Assembly (NCBI RefSeq): GCF_026240945.1
Contig: NZ_JAPFPY010000034.1
Span: 1-64,000, forward strand
DNA length: 64,000 nucleotides
Source of the DNA: Mycolicibacterium sp. J2
GTDB taxonomy: Bacteria > Actinomycetota > Actinomycetes > Mycobacteriales > Mycobacteriaceae
Reading direction: 5' to 3'
In this document: in pieces, positions 1-8,169 of the stretch
Position numbering within the stretch: position 1 is the first letter of the stretch
Layout of the letters: the number at the start of each line of letters is the position of its first letter
Made by a program: the position numbers and the translations under genes
The notes under the pieces: generated by a model
Seen by the model: only the letters and a program-made list of their open reading frames with translations
The model's database searches: none
Told to the model about the DNA's origin: nothing

Positions 1-81
1 CGACATCTCGCCGGCCAACACCGCCAAAACCAAACGGGTCTTCTCCTCGGCGCTGACTTTCACCTTCCGCGATCTGGCCAT
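1..81 (-). CDS. Transposase (OrfA-type helix-turn-helix protein), 5' fragment
   Basis: The first 27 codons of a gene running off the left edge. An ATG at 81-79 is preceded by a good ribosome binding site (AAGGAG at 93-88 on the minus strand). The visible peptide begins MARSRKVKVSAEEKTRL and is basic and helical, like the N-terminus of the HTH subunit of two-ORF insertion sequences (IS3-type OrfA). The AT-richer sequence just upstream, to about position 150, probably contains the end of the insertion sequence. The family is inferred from only 27 residues, so the exact IS group cannot be named. Confidence 0.5.
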   Translation of the reverse strand, partial: MARSRKVKVSAEEKTRLVLAVLAGEMS

Positions 82-313
82 CTGACACTCCTTCTGGGAC
101 GTGTCACCATCATTCTCCGGCGACCCTGACAGAAAGTTTGAGTCAGTGGAACCTCCATGCATCGAACACTAGTACGAACCACCGACATCTGCCGGGGTTA
201 TCCACAATCACGGATTTCTCCACAACCGCACGCTCGCAACAGGATTCGGTTGTCGCTGAAAAGTCGCTCGGAGGCGGGCATCGGGCATATGGTGCGGCAC
301 CGCGTTCAGCTGT

Positions 314-1018
314 TCAGGCGTATTCGTGACAGAGCTCGGAGACGACCTCCACCCACCGCTGCGGGTCCGTGCTCCAGAAGTTGTGCGGCATGCCCACGAC
401 GTCACGAAACCTTCCCCGCGGTACCAATGCGGCAAGCTGGCGCAGCGGCCAATCGGGTCGGATATCGTCGCCCGCCCCGACGAATGTCATCGGCACCCGG
501 CTATCGGCCAGCCGGCGATACAACCGGGCCTCGTGAATCCAGTCCGTAAACGACGCGTTGAGCGCCGCATGCACCGCGGGTTCCCACGCGATGTCGAAAT
601 CGTCCTCGGTATGGCGGCCCGCTTCGTACACCGCCGACCATGTCCTGTCCTTGTGCAGGCCGTGGCCCGCAATCCCGACCACGGCCCGAACCCGGTCGGG
701 ATGGTCCAGCGCGTAGCGAACGGCCAAGTCCGATCCGAAGGAATGGCCTACCGCAATCCACGATTCGACACCCATTGCCGTTCGGATTGTTTCGAGATCG
801 TCGACGGCCTGAGCGAGATCGTGCGGGCCGCCCTGAGATCGCCCTACCCCGCGCGGCTCCGGAAACCAGCACCGTGTCCCGGCCGGCGTCAACGCGTCAT
901 TCTCCAGGTAGTTCACACAGCCCGGACCACCGGACAGGATCACCGCATCCGGGCCATCTCCGGTCACACCGACGTGCAGGGCAACACCATCCGCGGCGCG
1001 CACCGTCACCGCCCGCAC
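314..1018 (-). CDS. Alpha/beta hydrolase
   Basis: A 234-residue cytoplasmic hydrolase with no signal peptide. The oxyanion-hole motif GGPG is at residues 30-33 and the nucleophile elbow GHSFGSD at 91-97 makes Ser93 the nucleophile. An acidic residue in GAGDD (184/185) and His212 complete a plausible triad. The fold resembles the proline-iminopeptidase/haloperoxidase group, but the substrate is unknown. The GTG start lies one base after the stop of the L7/L12-like gene, so this is the last gene of a tight AraC-amidase-L7/L12-like-hydrolase operon. That setting suggests an amide or ester substrate shared with the amidase, which is inference. Confidence 0.8.
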   Translation of the reverse strand: MRAVTVRAADGVALHVGVTGDGPDAVILSGGPGCVNYLENDALTPAGTRCWFPEPRGVGRSQGGPHDLAQAVDDLETIRTAMGVESWIAVGHSFGSDLAVRYALDHPDRVRAVVGIAGHGLHKDRTWSAVYEAGRHTEDDFDIAWEPAVHAALNASFTDWIHEARLYRRLADSRVPMTFVGAGDDIRPDWPLRQLAALVPRGRFRDVVGMPHNFWSTDPQRWVEVVSELCHEYA

Positions 1019-1019
1019 C

Positions 1020-1283
1020 TCAGCCCAGCCGCTCCACGATGTCCTTCGCCTCCCGCAGGCTCAACCCGGTCTCGTCCCGGAACACCTTGATGGCTTCGAT
1101 CCTCTTGCCCTGCAACACCAGATTGCGCACCGTCACGCTGGCCCAGGTTTCGTTGGGCTCCCCCACCGGCCGCGACGGCGGCACCGCGGCACCCATCGCC
1201 CGCTCCAGTGCGGCCACCCGGCGTTCGAGTTCCTCGACCCGCCGCTGGACATCGTCCGCACCCGCGCTACCGAATAGACCCAT
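1020..1283 (-). CDS. Small protein with ribosomal L7/L12 C-terminal-like domain
   Basis: An 87-residue protein. Residues 8-32 are a charged heptad stretch likely to form a coiled coil. A short linker follows, then residues 47-87 match the alpha-beta-alpha C-terminal domain of ribosomal protein L7/L12 (key stretch EAIKVFRDETGLSLREAKD). It lacks the N-terminal dimerisation domain and hinge of true L7/L12, so it is not the ribosomal stalk protein. Its ATG lies inside the end of the amidase gene (17-base overlap), indicating translational coupling. Such stand-alone L12-CTD proteins are known in actinobacteria; what they bind is not established. Confidence 0.75.
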   Translation of the reverse strand: MGLFGSAGADDVQRRVEELERRVAALERAMGAAVPPSRPVGEPNETWASVTVRNLVLQGKRIEAIKVFRDETGLSLREAKDIVERLG

Positions 1284-2664
1284 GGGGCACAGTCTGCACC
1301 GGCGGCCGCCGATTCGCCCAGGGCCGCGCCGTCTCGAGTTGCGCGCTCAACGACAACAGGGTCGCCTCGTCGAACGGCCGGCCCATCAACTGGATCGACA
1401 TCGGGATCCCATCCCCGTCCAGGCCCCAGGGCACCACCGCGGCGGGTTGTCCGGTGACATTGCACATGGCCTGGAACGGCACCCGCCCGGCCACCCGGGC
1501 CAGCGTGGAGATCGCGCCGCCGCGCTGGTAGGCACCGATGCGGGACGGCCCGGTGGCCGCTCCTGGGGTGATCACGACGTCGACATCGTCGAAAATGGAC
1601 AGCACGCGCGCTGCGATGGCCGGTTCGGCCGCCAGAACGGACTCCATCCGACGCTGCGGGATCAGCGCACCGATACGGGCGAAAGCCCTTGTCCGGGAAT
1701 CGAGCCGGTCCGGATGCGGCAGCGCGCGAACGTCGTCGTACACGCCACGGAAGTACCGCGGCAACGCGTGTCCGTACACCGAGCCCAGCGGATAATCCGG
1801 GTCCCGCTCGACGACGTGATGCCCCAATTCCCGCAGCACGGCGGCGGCGTCGACCACCGCCGCCCGCTGCGCGGCACCCACCCGCGCGGTCACCAGCGGC
1901 GGCACCTTGCGGCTCACCGCGATCCGCAACCGGCCCGGCGGCCGCGTCGCCGCCGCCACGAAATCATGTCCGGGCGCGGTGACATCGAGGAACAGTGCGG
2001 CATCCTCGACCGTGCGTGCGAGCGGCCCGTTCGCCACCAGTCCGCACCACGAATTCTCGTGCGGCGCCGTCGGCACCCGATCGCGTTGCGGCTTGATCCC
2101 GAACAGTCCACACCACGTGGACGGTATCCGGATCGACCCCATGCCGTCGGACCCCAGCGCGATCGACGCGAGGCCCGCGGCGACGGCCGCACCGCTGCCG
2201 CCGCTGCTCCCGCCGGGGGCGAAGTCGCGATTCCACGGGTTGCGCGTCGCGCCGTAGGTGAGTGTCTCTGTGAACGGCCAGATCATCATCTCCGGCACCG
2301 CCGTCTTGCCCAGGATCACCGCACCCGCCGCGCGCAGTCGACGCACCACCTCGGCATCGGCGGCCACCGCGGGGCCGTGCGCACTGCTGCCGTAGGTGGT
2401 CACCTGGCCGGCGATATCGGTGTCGTCCTTGATCGCGACGGGCACCCCGAGCAGCGGCAGCCGCTCGCCCGCGTCCAGCCGGGCCTGTGCCGCGGCCGCT
2501 TCGGCCCGCGCCGATTCGGTGAGAACCACGCGGTAGGAACGAATTTCGGGGTCTATTTGCGCTATCCGGCCCAGGAAGAGCTCCAGCAGGTCCGGCGCGG
2601 TGACCGTCCCGGCGGCCAGCATGCGGGCGTGTTCGGCCGCGCCGGCGAACGCGATATCACTCAT
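1267..2664 (-). CDS. amiB2: Amidase, AmiB2-like
   Basis: A 465-residue amidase-signature enzyme that hydrolyses an amide to acid and ammonia in the cytoplasm. The Lys-Ser-Ser triad is visible: Lys79 in VAIKDD, the cis-serine in the GGSSGG loop (153/154), and nucleophile Ser177 in DGMGSIRIPS. Length is normal for the family. Its place beside HIT, DDN-family and UdgB genes matches M. tuberculosis amiB2 (Rv1263), so orthology is inferred from synteny. The ATG overlaps the stop of the upstream AraC gene by four bases (ATGA). The natural substrate is not known. Confidence 0.85.
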   Translation of the reverse strand: MSDIAFAGAAEHARMLAAGTVTAPDLLELFLGRIAQIDPEIRSYRVVLTESARAEAAAAQARLDAGERLPLLGVPVAIKDDTDIAGQVTTYGSSAHGPAVAADAEVVRRLRAAGAVILGKTAVPEMMIWPFTETLTYGATRNPWNRDFAPGGSSGGSGAAVAAGLASIALGSDGMGSIRIPSTWCGLFGIKPQRDRVPTAPHENSWCGLVANGPLARTVEDAALFLDVTAPGHDFVAAATRPPGRLRIAVSRKVPPLVTARVGAAQRAAVVDAAAVLRELGHHVVERDPDYPLGSVYGHALPRYFRGVYDDVRALPHPDRLDSRTRAFARIGALIPQRRMESVLAAEPAIAARVLSIFDDVDVVITPGAATGPSRIGAYQRGGAISTLARVAGRVPFQAMCNVTGQPAAVVPWGLDGDGIPMSIQLMGRPFDEATLLSLSAQLETARPWANRRPPVQTVPHGSIR

Positions 2665-3509
2665 TGGCGCAACGCTAGCGCCCCGGGTCCGTGCGTGGTG
2701 GCGTACTCGCCGGGCGTGCAGCCCAGCATGACCCGGAAGTCGTTGCCGAAATGCGCCTGGTCATACCAGCCGAGCCGGGTGGCCAGGTCGGCGAAGTCGA
2801 CGTCGGGCGTGCTCTCGATCTCCAGGGCCGCCTGCTGCAACCGGTAGCGGCACAGCACCCATTTCACCGGGACGCCGACGTAGTGGGCAAAGATCCGCTG
2901 CGTGGTCCGCACACTCCACGGTGACAGCGCCATCACCTGCGACACCTTGTGCAGGCCGGGATCGGCCTGCATCCGCGCCACCAACTCGGCCAGCCGGCCG
3001 TACACCGGGTCCGGCGCCCCCCCGAAGGCACCGATCGCCGCGTCCAGCCGGGTCCGCACCGCGTCGACGTCATCGTCGAACTCGATTGCCGCACCGAAGA
3101 GTTCGTCGTCAACCGGCCGGACGAGACCGGTGAGCTGCGCCGCGTCCCTGCCGAACCGGGCGGTGAAGCCGCCCGGCAGGAACCGGGCTCCCACCACCGT
3201 GCCGCATTCGCGGATGGTGGTGCGGAAAACCTTCGGCACCACGCCGTGCACCAGGGTGGCCGGCAGCGAGAAGCCGTGCCGGACACCGTCTTCGCCCCAT
3301 TCCCGGGTCAGGTGCAGCGCCGGAAAAGTGATCACCGTGCTGTCGAAGGGACCCTCGCGGCGCCGGTCCCACCGCACCGACCAGAAGTGCTCGACGAACC
3401 GGCCCGCCGCCTCCGAGGGCGGCCAGCGCCGCAGTTCGAAGGCCGACACACTGCCCGCCCGGCCCACCACCCCGCGCACCGGCGCTGGCGTGTTTTTCCA
3501 AGCCGCCAT
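2661..3509 (-). CDS. AraC-family transcriptional regulator
   Basis: About 282 residues from the ATG at 3509 (MAAWKN...). A longer in-frame start at 3548 would overlap the divergent VOC gene start at 3536, so 3509 is preferred. The C-terminal third carries two helix-turn-helix motifs of the AraC type, ending in the typical YDQAHFGNDFRVMLGCTPGEY stretch (Q-x-H-F then P-x-x-Y). The N-terminal part resembles the DUF6597-type domain of this subgroup. It is the first gene of the operon with the amidase and is divergent from the VOC gene, so it probably controls both directions. Confidence 0.82.
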   Translation of the reverse strand: MAAWKNTPAPVRGVVGRAGSVSAFELRRWPPSEAAGRFVEHFWSVRWDRRREGPFDSTVITFPALHLTREWGEDGVRHGFSLPATLVHGVVPKVFRTTIRECGTVVGARFLPGGFTARFGRDAAQLTGLVRPVDDELFGAAIEFDDDVDAVRTRLDAAIGAFGGAPDPVYGRLAELVARMQADPGLHKVSQVMALSPWSVRTTQRIFAHYVGVPVKWVLCRYRLQQAALEIESTPDVDFADLATRLGWYDQAHFGNDFRVMLGCTPGEYATTHGPGALALRQ

Positions 3510-3535
3510 GGCCGCAAGGCTACGAAACTGGCGGC

Positions 3536-4003
3536 ATGAGCAACACACCGATCCCCCAGGGATACACCAGCCTGACCCCGTTCCTCTGCGTCGACGGTGC
3601 CGCCGCGGCGATCGACTTCTATGTCGCTGTTTTCGGCGCCACGCTGGTCAGCCGGATGGACGGGCCGAACGGGACCGTCGCACACGCCGAACTGGACTTC
3701 GGCGCGGGCCGGCTGCAGCTCGGCGATCCGCAGGACGCCTACCAGCTGGCCGCCCCCGACCGCGGTGCCTTCGCCACCGAGTCGATCGGCCTGTACTGCG
3801 CCGACGCCGACACGGTCGTGGCGCGGGCCGTCGACGCCGGCGCCACCGTCCGTGAACCACTGCAGACCTTCGTCACCGGCGACCGGTTCGCCTCGATCAT
3901 CGACCCGTTCGGCCGCCGCTGGACGGTGATGACCCGGGTCGAGGACATCACGCCTGAAGAGCAGGAGCGCCGGCTGGCCGAATGGGCGTCCGCCAACGCC
4001 TGA
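3536..4003 (+). CDS. VOC-family (glyoxalase/PhnB-like) protein
   Basis: 155 residues with the paired beta-alpha-beta-beta-beta modules of the vicinal oxygen chelate superfamily. The opening TPFLCVDGAAAAIDFYVAVFGA and the closing IIDPFGRRWTVMTR stretches are characteristic of PhnB/glyoxalase-like proteins. It may be a dioxygenase, isomerase or antibiotic-binding protein; the metal ligands do not decide which. It is divergent from the AraC gene with a 26-bp gap and is followed 23 bp later by the HIT gene. Confidence 0.8.
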   Translation: MSNTPIPQGYTSLTPFLCVDGAAAAIDFYVAVFGATLVSRMDGPNGTVAHAELDFGAGRLQLGDPQDAYQLAAPDRGAFATESIGLYCADADTVVARAVDAGATVREPLQTFVTGDRFASIIDPFGRRWTVMTRVEDITPEEQERRLAEWASANA

Positions 4004-4026
4004 CGACGGGGGGCTAACGTGGCGAC

Positions 4027-4464
4027 ATGGCCTGCGTGTTCTGTTCGATCGTCGCCGGGGAGGCCCCCGCGCTGCGGATCCACGAGGACGACGAGTTTCT
4101 CGCCTTCCTCGACACCCGGCCGTTCACCCGCGGGCACACCCTGGTGATCCCGAAGCGGCACACCGTGGACCTGACCGACACGCCACCGGACACCGTCGCC
4201 GGCCTGGCGGTGCTCGGCCAGCGAATCGCCAAGGCCGCGCGGCTGTCCGGCCTGCACGCCGACGGCAACAATATCGCGATCAACGACGGTAAGGCCGCGT
4301 TCCAGACGGTGTTCCACCTGCACCTGCACGTGGTGCCGCGGCGCACCGGTGACAAATTGTCGTTCGCGAAAGGCATGGTGCTGCGCCGCGATCCGGATCG
4401 TGCGGCGTCGGCACAGCTGTTACGTGCGGCGTTGGCGAACCTGGACGAAAACGCGCAGGATTGA
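4027..4464 (+). CDS. HIT-family nucleotide hydrolase/transferase
   Basis: 145 residues. The histidine triad motif H97-L-H99-L-H101-V-V is intact, with His99 or His101 providing the phosphoryl-transfer nucleophile in this family. The N-terminal CVFC pair (residues 3-6) is the zinc-binding start usual for HINT-type proteins. Such enzymes cleave adenosine-5'-phosphoramidates or dinucleoside polyphosphates. The position, with the DDN-family gene next, matches Rv1262c. The next gene begins four bases after its stop, so the two are likely co-transcribed. Confidence 0.9.
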   Translation: MACVFCSIVAGEAPALRIHEDDEFLAFLDTRPFTRGHTLVIPKRHTVDLTDTPPDTVAGLAVLGQRIAKAARLSGLHADGNNIAINDGKAAFQTVFHLHLHVVPRRTGDKLSFAKGMVLRRDPDRAASAQLLRAALANLDENAQD

Positions 4465-4468
4465 GGCC

Positions 4469-4918
4469 ATGACACATCTGTCGCCGATCGAGCAGGTCGG
4501 GCTGCGGGTCCTGCACCTGCACGACCTGCTGTATCAGAAGACCAACGGCCTGATCGGGCACCGCATCCCCGGAATGCCTAACAGCCTGCTGTTGCACACG
4601 GTCGGGGCCAAGACCGGACAACCACGCATCAACACCCTGAGCTACGCCAGGGACGGCAAGGACTACCTGGTGGTGGCGTCGATGGGCGGGGCACCGCGCT
4701 CGCCGGGCTGGTATCACAACCTCAAGGCCCACCCGGATGTCGAGATCAACGTCGGGACAACGCGTTTGGCGGTCACCGCACGGCCCATCCTGCCCGACGA
4801 CCCGGATTACGCACGGCTGTGGCAGCTGGTGAACCGCAACAACGCCAACCGCTACGAGGCGTACCAGAAGAAGACCAGCAGGCCCATCCCGATCGTCGCG
4901 CTGACGCCGCGGACCTGA
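4469..4918 (+). CDS. Deazaflavin (F420)-dependent nitroreductase family protein
   Basis: 149 residues from ATG 4469. The open frame extends upstream to 4349, but that part lies inside the HIT gene and looks non-coding. The split beta-barrel signature of the DDN/FDOR family is present: LLLHTVGAKTGQPRINTLSY, then a GGAPRSPGWYHNLKAHPDVEI-type segment that contacts F420 phosphate. These enzymes use reduced coenzyme F420, typical of mycobacteria. It corresponds in synteny to Rv1261c. Its stop is two bases from the stop of the convergent LLM oxidoreductase gene, leaving no room for a separate terminator. Confidence 0.88.
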   Translation: MTHLSPIEQVGLRVLHLHDLLYQKTNGLIGHRIPGMPNSLLLHTVGAKTGQPRINTLSYARDGKDYLVVASMGGAPRSPGWYHNLKAHPDVEINVGTTRLAVTARPILPDDPDYARLWQLVNRNNANRYEAYQKKTSRPIPIVALTPRT

Positions 4919-4920
4919 GC

Positions 4921-5976
4921 TCAGAGCAGCTCTTTGGCCAGCAGCTCCAGCGTGGTCTCGCGGGCCGGGGCGGTTGCCGGCGGCGTGCCCCGGTATGCCG
5001 ATCCGACCGGACTGATCATCACCTCGTCCACATCGAATTGCTTGGCCAGGGAACGGATCTGATCGGCAGCCTCGGCCGGTTCACCCACCACGGTGCGGGC
5101 TCGGCCGGAATCCACGATCAGTTGCTCCTGGGCCGAAATGGTGGCCGCCAGGGCATCTTCCACCAGGTCCAGCGGGCCCAGCGGCCGCCCGGTGCGCAGC
5201 CGGCCCATCATCTGCAGATTCGGCAGCAGCAGATCCTGCGCCTCGGCCCGGGTCGGCGCCACCGATGCATTCACCGTGAGGAATGTCAGCGGCTCGGAAA
5301 GCTCTGCGCTGGGCCGAAATTCGGCACGGTAGGCGGCCAGCGCCTCGGCGGTGCCCTGACCGCTGAAATGGTTGGCGAAGACATAGGGCAGACCCTTGGC
5401 GGCAGCCAGGTGTGCCGAGTACATCGAGGAGCCGAGTAGCCACAACCGCGGCTCGCTCGCCGCGTTCGGGGTGGCCTTGAGCACGTAGTCCTGCTGCTGC
5501 AGCAGCCCGCCCCTGGTGAGTTCTACCCGGACGCCGCGGGCACCCATCAGGGCGGCGACATCGTCGAGGTACTGCGGGAATCGTTCGATATCCGAATCGT
5601 CGCGGCCGGCGGCACCCCGCAGCGCCACCGATGTCACCGGGTCCGAACCCGGCGCGCGGCCGATGCCCAGGTCGATCCGTCCCGGTGCCGCCGCCTCCAG
5701 TAGGGCGAACTGCTCGGCCACGGCCAACGGAGCATGGTTGGGCAGCATCACCCCGCCCGAACCCAGTCGGATGGTCGAGGTCTGCGCGGCCAGGTAGGCG
5801 ATCAGCACCGGTGGGCTGGTGGCCGCCACGGCGGCCATGTTGTGGTGCTCGGCCACCCAGTACCTGGTGAAACCCAGCCGGTCGGCCGTCTTGGCCAGCG
5901 ATGCGGTGGCCGCCAGGGCGTCGGCTGTGGACTGGTCGGAGCGAACGGGAACGAGGTCGAGAACTGAAAGCCGCAC
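4921..5976 (-). CDS. LLM-class flavin-dependent oxidoreductase
   Basis: 351 residues with the TIM-barrel of bacterial luciferase-like monooxygenases. The family landmarks WVAEHHN near residue 40, a GGVMLPNHAPL segment near 75-85, and GRIDLGIGRAPGSD near 100 are all present. This subgroup (MsnO8-like) uses FMN rather than F420 in most predictions, but the cofactor is not decided by sequence alone. It sits where M. tuberculosis has the FAD monooxygenase Rv1260, so it may be a local replacement. It is separated from udgB upstream by only 7 bases, so the two form a transcription unit. Confidence 0.85.
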   Translation of the reverse strand: MRLSVLDLVPVRSDQSTADALAATASLAKTADRLGFTRYWVAEHHNMAAVAATSPPVLIAYLAAQTSTIRLGSGGVMLPNHAPLAVAEQFALLEAAAPGRIDLGIGRAPGSDPVTSVALRGAAGRDDSDIERFPQYLDDVAALMGARGVRVELTRGGLLQQQDYVLKATPNAASEPRLWLLGSSMYSAHLAAAKGLPYVFANHFSGQGTAEALAAYRAEFRPSAELSEPLTFLTVNASVAPTRAEAQDLLLPNLQMMGRLRTGRPLGPLDLVEDALAATISAQEQLIVDSGRARTVVGEPAEAADQIRSLAKQFDVDEVMISPVGSAYRGTPPATAPARETTLELLAKELL

Positions 5977-5983
5977 GTGGGCG

Positions 5984-6817
5984 TCAACGCGGTGCGACGC
6001 CGGATCGTTCCCGCGCGGCCAGGAAAACGTCGTCGAGCATGGCCGGCGTCAACCGGCCGGTGAACATGTTCTGCTGACTGGGGTGGTAACAGCCCAGCAG
6101 CACGCGCCCCGTTGCCAGCGGCACCGCCACGCCATGTCCGAACACCGGCTTCGGTTGCCCGGCCCACTCGTCGGCCAGCAGTGTCACCGCGGTCTGCCAG
6201 GCGAAGGTGCCCAACGCCACCACCACGCGCACGTAGGGCGCCACCAGCCGCCATTCGGCCTGCAGCCAGGGCGCACAGGTCGCCCGCTCCTGCGGCGTCG
6301 GCTTGTTGGCAGGCGGTGCGCAGCGCACTGGGGCCACGATCCGCACCCCGTTGGCCCGCATCCCGTCGGCGGCGTCGACGCTGTACCCCGAACTGACCAG
6401 CCCGCAGCGGTGCATCGCCGCGAACAACTGATCTCCGGACCGGTCACCGGTGAACACCCGGCCGGTGCGGTTGGCACCATTGGCCGCGGGTGCCAGGCCG
6501 ACGACCAGCACCCGGGGCCGGGCGGCACCCCAACCGGCCACCGGCCGTCCCCAGTACGGCTCGTCGGCGAAGGACCGGCGCTTGGTGACCGCAACCTCCT
6601 CCCGCCAGGTGACCAGGCGTGGGCACGCCTTGCAGACCGTGACCGCCGCGTCGAGGTCGGCGATGGTGCCGGTTGCGGCGGCCAGCGCGGACACGGTGTC
6701 GGCGTCCACGGCGACGGGTGTGCCGGGGGTGGCCCGGTCCCCCGGCCATCCCGTCCCCGGCGGCACCGGCGACGGGAACAGCCGGCCGGTGCGGGGGTGG
6801 GGAAGCCTGGCGCTCAC
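5984..6817 (-). CDS. udgB: Family 5 uracil-DNA glycosylase
   Basis: 277 residues from the GTG at 6817; the open frame continues upstream but the conserved protein begins about VSARLPHPRTG. The enzyme removes uracil from deaminated DNA and starts base-excision repair. Family 5 signs are the N-terminal cysteine pair VCKACPRL (62 and 65) that with later cysteines holds a 4Fe-4S cluster, motif 1 GLAPAANGANRTGR with no Asp/Asn general base, and the C-terminal HPSQQN motif. It matches Rv1259 in synteny and is divergent from the Tap-like pump gene. Confidence 0.9.
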   Translation of the reverse strand: MSARLPHPRTGRLFPSPVPPGTGWPGDRATPGTPVAVDADTVSALAAATGTIADLDAAVTVCKACPRLVTWREEVAVTKRRSFADEPYWGRPVAGWGAARPRVLVVGLAPAANGANRTGRVFTGDRSGDQLFAAMHRCGLVSSGYSVDAADGMRANGVRIVAPVRCAPPANKPTPQERATCAPWLQAEWRLVAPYVRVVVALGTFAWQTAVTLLADEWAGQPKPVFGHGVAVPLATGRVLLGCYHPSQQNMFTGRLTPAMLDDVFLAARERSGVAPR

Positions 6818-6886
6818 GCAGCCGTCCTGTCTGAAATTCGGTGGTCGGGGGTCGCGCGGCGCTGTTAGATTCTGGCGCGATACACC

Positions 6887-8131
6887 ATGAACATACGTCA
6901 CCGCGGCCCCGTGCTGCTGATCCTTTTCGCAGCGCTGACCGCCGGGTCGGGCAACGGCATATCGATGATCGCGTTCCCGTGGCTTGTGCTGCAACGCAAC
7001 GGATCTGCGCTCGACGCCTCGGTGGTGGCAATGGCTGGAACGCTGCCGCTGCTGGCGTCCACACTGATCGCGGGTACCGCGGTCGACTATCTCGGACGCC
7101 GCCGGGTGTCGATGATCGCCGACAGCCTGTCCGCACTGTCGGTCATCGCCGTGCCGGTGCTCGCCCTGACCTTCGGCGCACACGTGATCAACGTCGCCGT
7201 GCTGGCCGGCCTGGCCGCGCTGGGCGCCGCTTTCGACCCGGCCGGCATGACCGCGCGCGAATCGATGCTGCCCGAAGCCGCCACGCGCGCCGGCTGGACC
7301 CTCGACCATGCCAACAGCGTGTACGAGGCGGCGTTCAACCTCGCCTACATCGTCGGGCCCGGCATCGGCGGCCTGCTCATCACCACCCTCGGTGGGATCA
7401 ACACGATGTGGGTCACCGCGGCGACGTTCGGGTTGTCCATCCTGGCCATCGGGGCACTGCGGCTGGAGGGTGCGGGTAAACCGGACCGCGACGCGTTGCC
7501 CGACGGGGTGCTCTCGGGTGTCGTCGAAGGCCTGTCCTTCGTGTGGAACACCAAGGTGTTGCGCACCTTGGCGATCATCGACCTGACCGCCACCGGGCTG
7601 TACATGCCGATGGAAAGCGTGCTGTTTCCCAAGTACTTCACCGACCGCAACGAGCCGGCGCAGCTGGGTTGGGTGCTGATGGCGTTGTCAGTGGGTGGTC
7701 TGGTCGGCGCGCTGGGCTACGCGGTGATGTCCGGATTCCTGAAGCGACGCACCACGATGCTCATCGCGGTGATCACCCTCGGGGTGGCCATGACGATCGT
7801 GGCGTTCCTGCCCCCGCTGCCGGTGATCCTGGTGTTGTGCGCCGTCGTCGGTTTCGTCTACGGGCCGATCGCGCCGATCTACAACTACGTCATGCAGACC
7901 CGGGCCCCACAGCACCTGCGCGGCCGCGTGGTCGGCGTGATGGGATCGCTGGCCTACGCCGCGGGCCCGCTGGGCCTGTTGCTGGCCGGCCCGCTGGCCG
8001 ACTCGGCCGGCTTGCACGCCACCTTCCTGGCGCTGTCGCTGCCGATGCTGGTGATCGGTGTCGTCGCCGTCGCGCTACCGTCCCTGCGCGAGCTCGACCG
8101 GCCCCCGCATGACGCTGTCGATCCGGCATAA
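6887..8131 (+). CDS. tap: MFS multidrug efflux pump, Tap-like
   Basis: 414 residues with about twelve hydrophobic segments; the A-motif region reads DYLGRRRVSMIAD between helices 2 and 3. Length and order next to udgB fit Tap (Rv1258c), a proton-driven efflux pump for tetracycline, aminoglycosides and other drugs in mycobacteria. The first 70 residues and the PQHLRGRVVGV stretch near residue 340 strongly resemble that family. The substrate range of this copy is inferred. Start is the ATG at 6887, about 70 bp after the divergent udgB start. Confidence 0.85.
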   Translation: MNIRHRGPVLLILFAALTAGSGNGISMIAFPWLVLQRNGSALDASVVAMAGTLPLLASTLIAGTAVDYLGRRRVSMIADSLSALSVIAVPVLALTFGAHVINVAVLAGLAALGAAFDPAGMTARESMLPEAATRAGWTLDHANSVYEAAFNLAYIVGPGIGGLLITTLGGINTMWVTAATFGLSILAIGALRLEGAGKPDRDALPDGVLSGVVEGLSFVWNTKVLRTLAIIDLTATGLYMPMESVLFPKYFTDRNEPAQLGWVLMALSVGGLVGALGYAVMSGFLKRRTTMLIAVITLGVAMTIVAFLPPLPVILVLCAVVGFVYGPIAPIYNYVMQTRAPQHLRGRVVGVMGSLAYAAGPLGLLLAGPLADSAGLHATFLALSLPMLVIGVVAVALPSLRELDRPPHDAVDPA

Positions 8132-8169
8132 CCCTAGGCATTCCGCACGGCCGCTCTTAGGCTGCATAT

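Noticed and set aside
640..2847. 735-codon open frame on the plus strand across the hydrolase, L7/L12-like, amidase and AraC genes
   Set aside because: Arg/Pro/His-rich translation typical of the antisense frame of high-GC genes; the minus strand genes carry clear conserved motifs.
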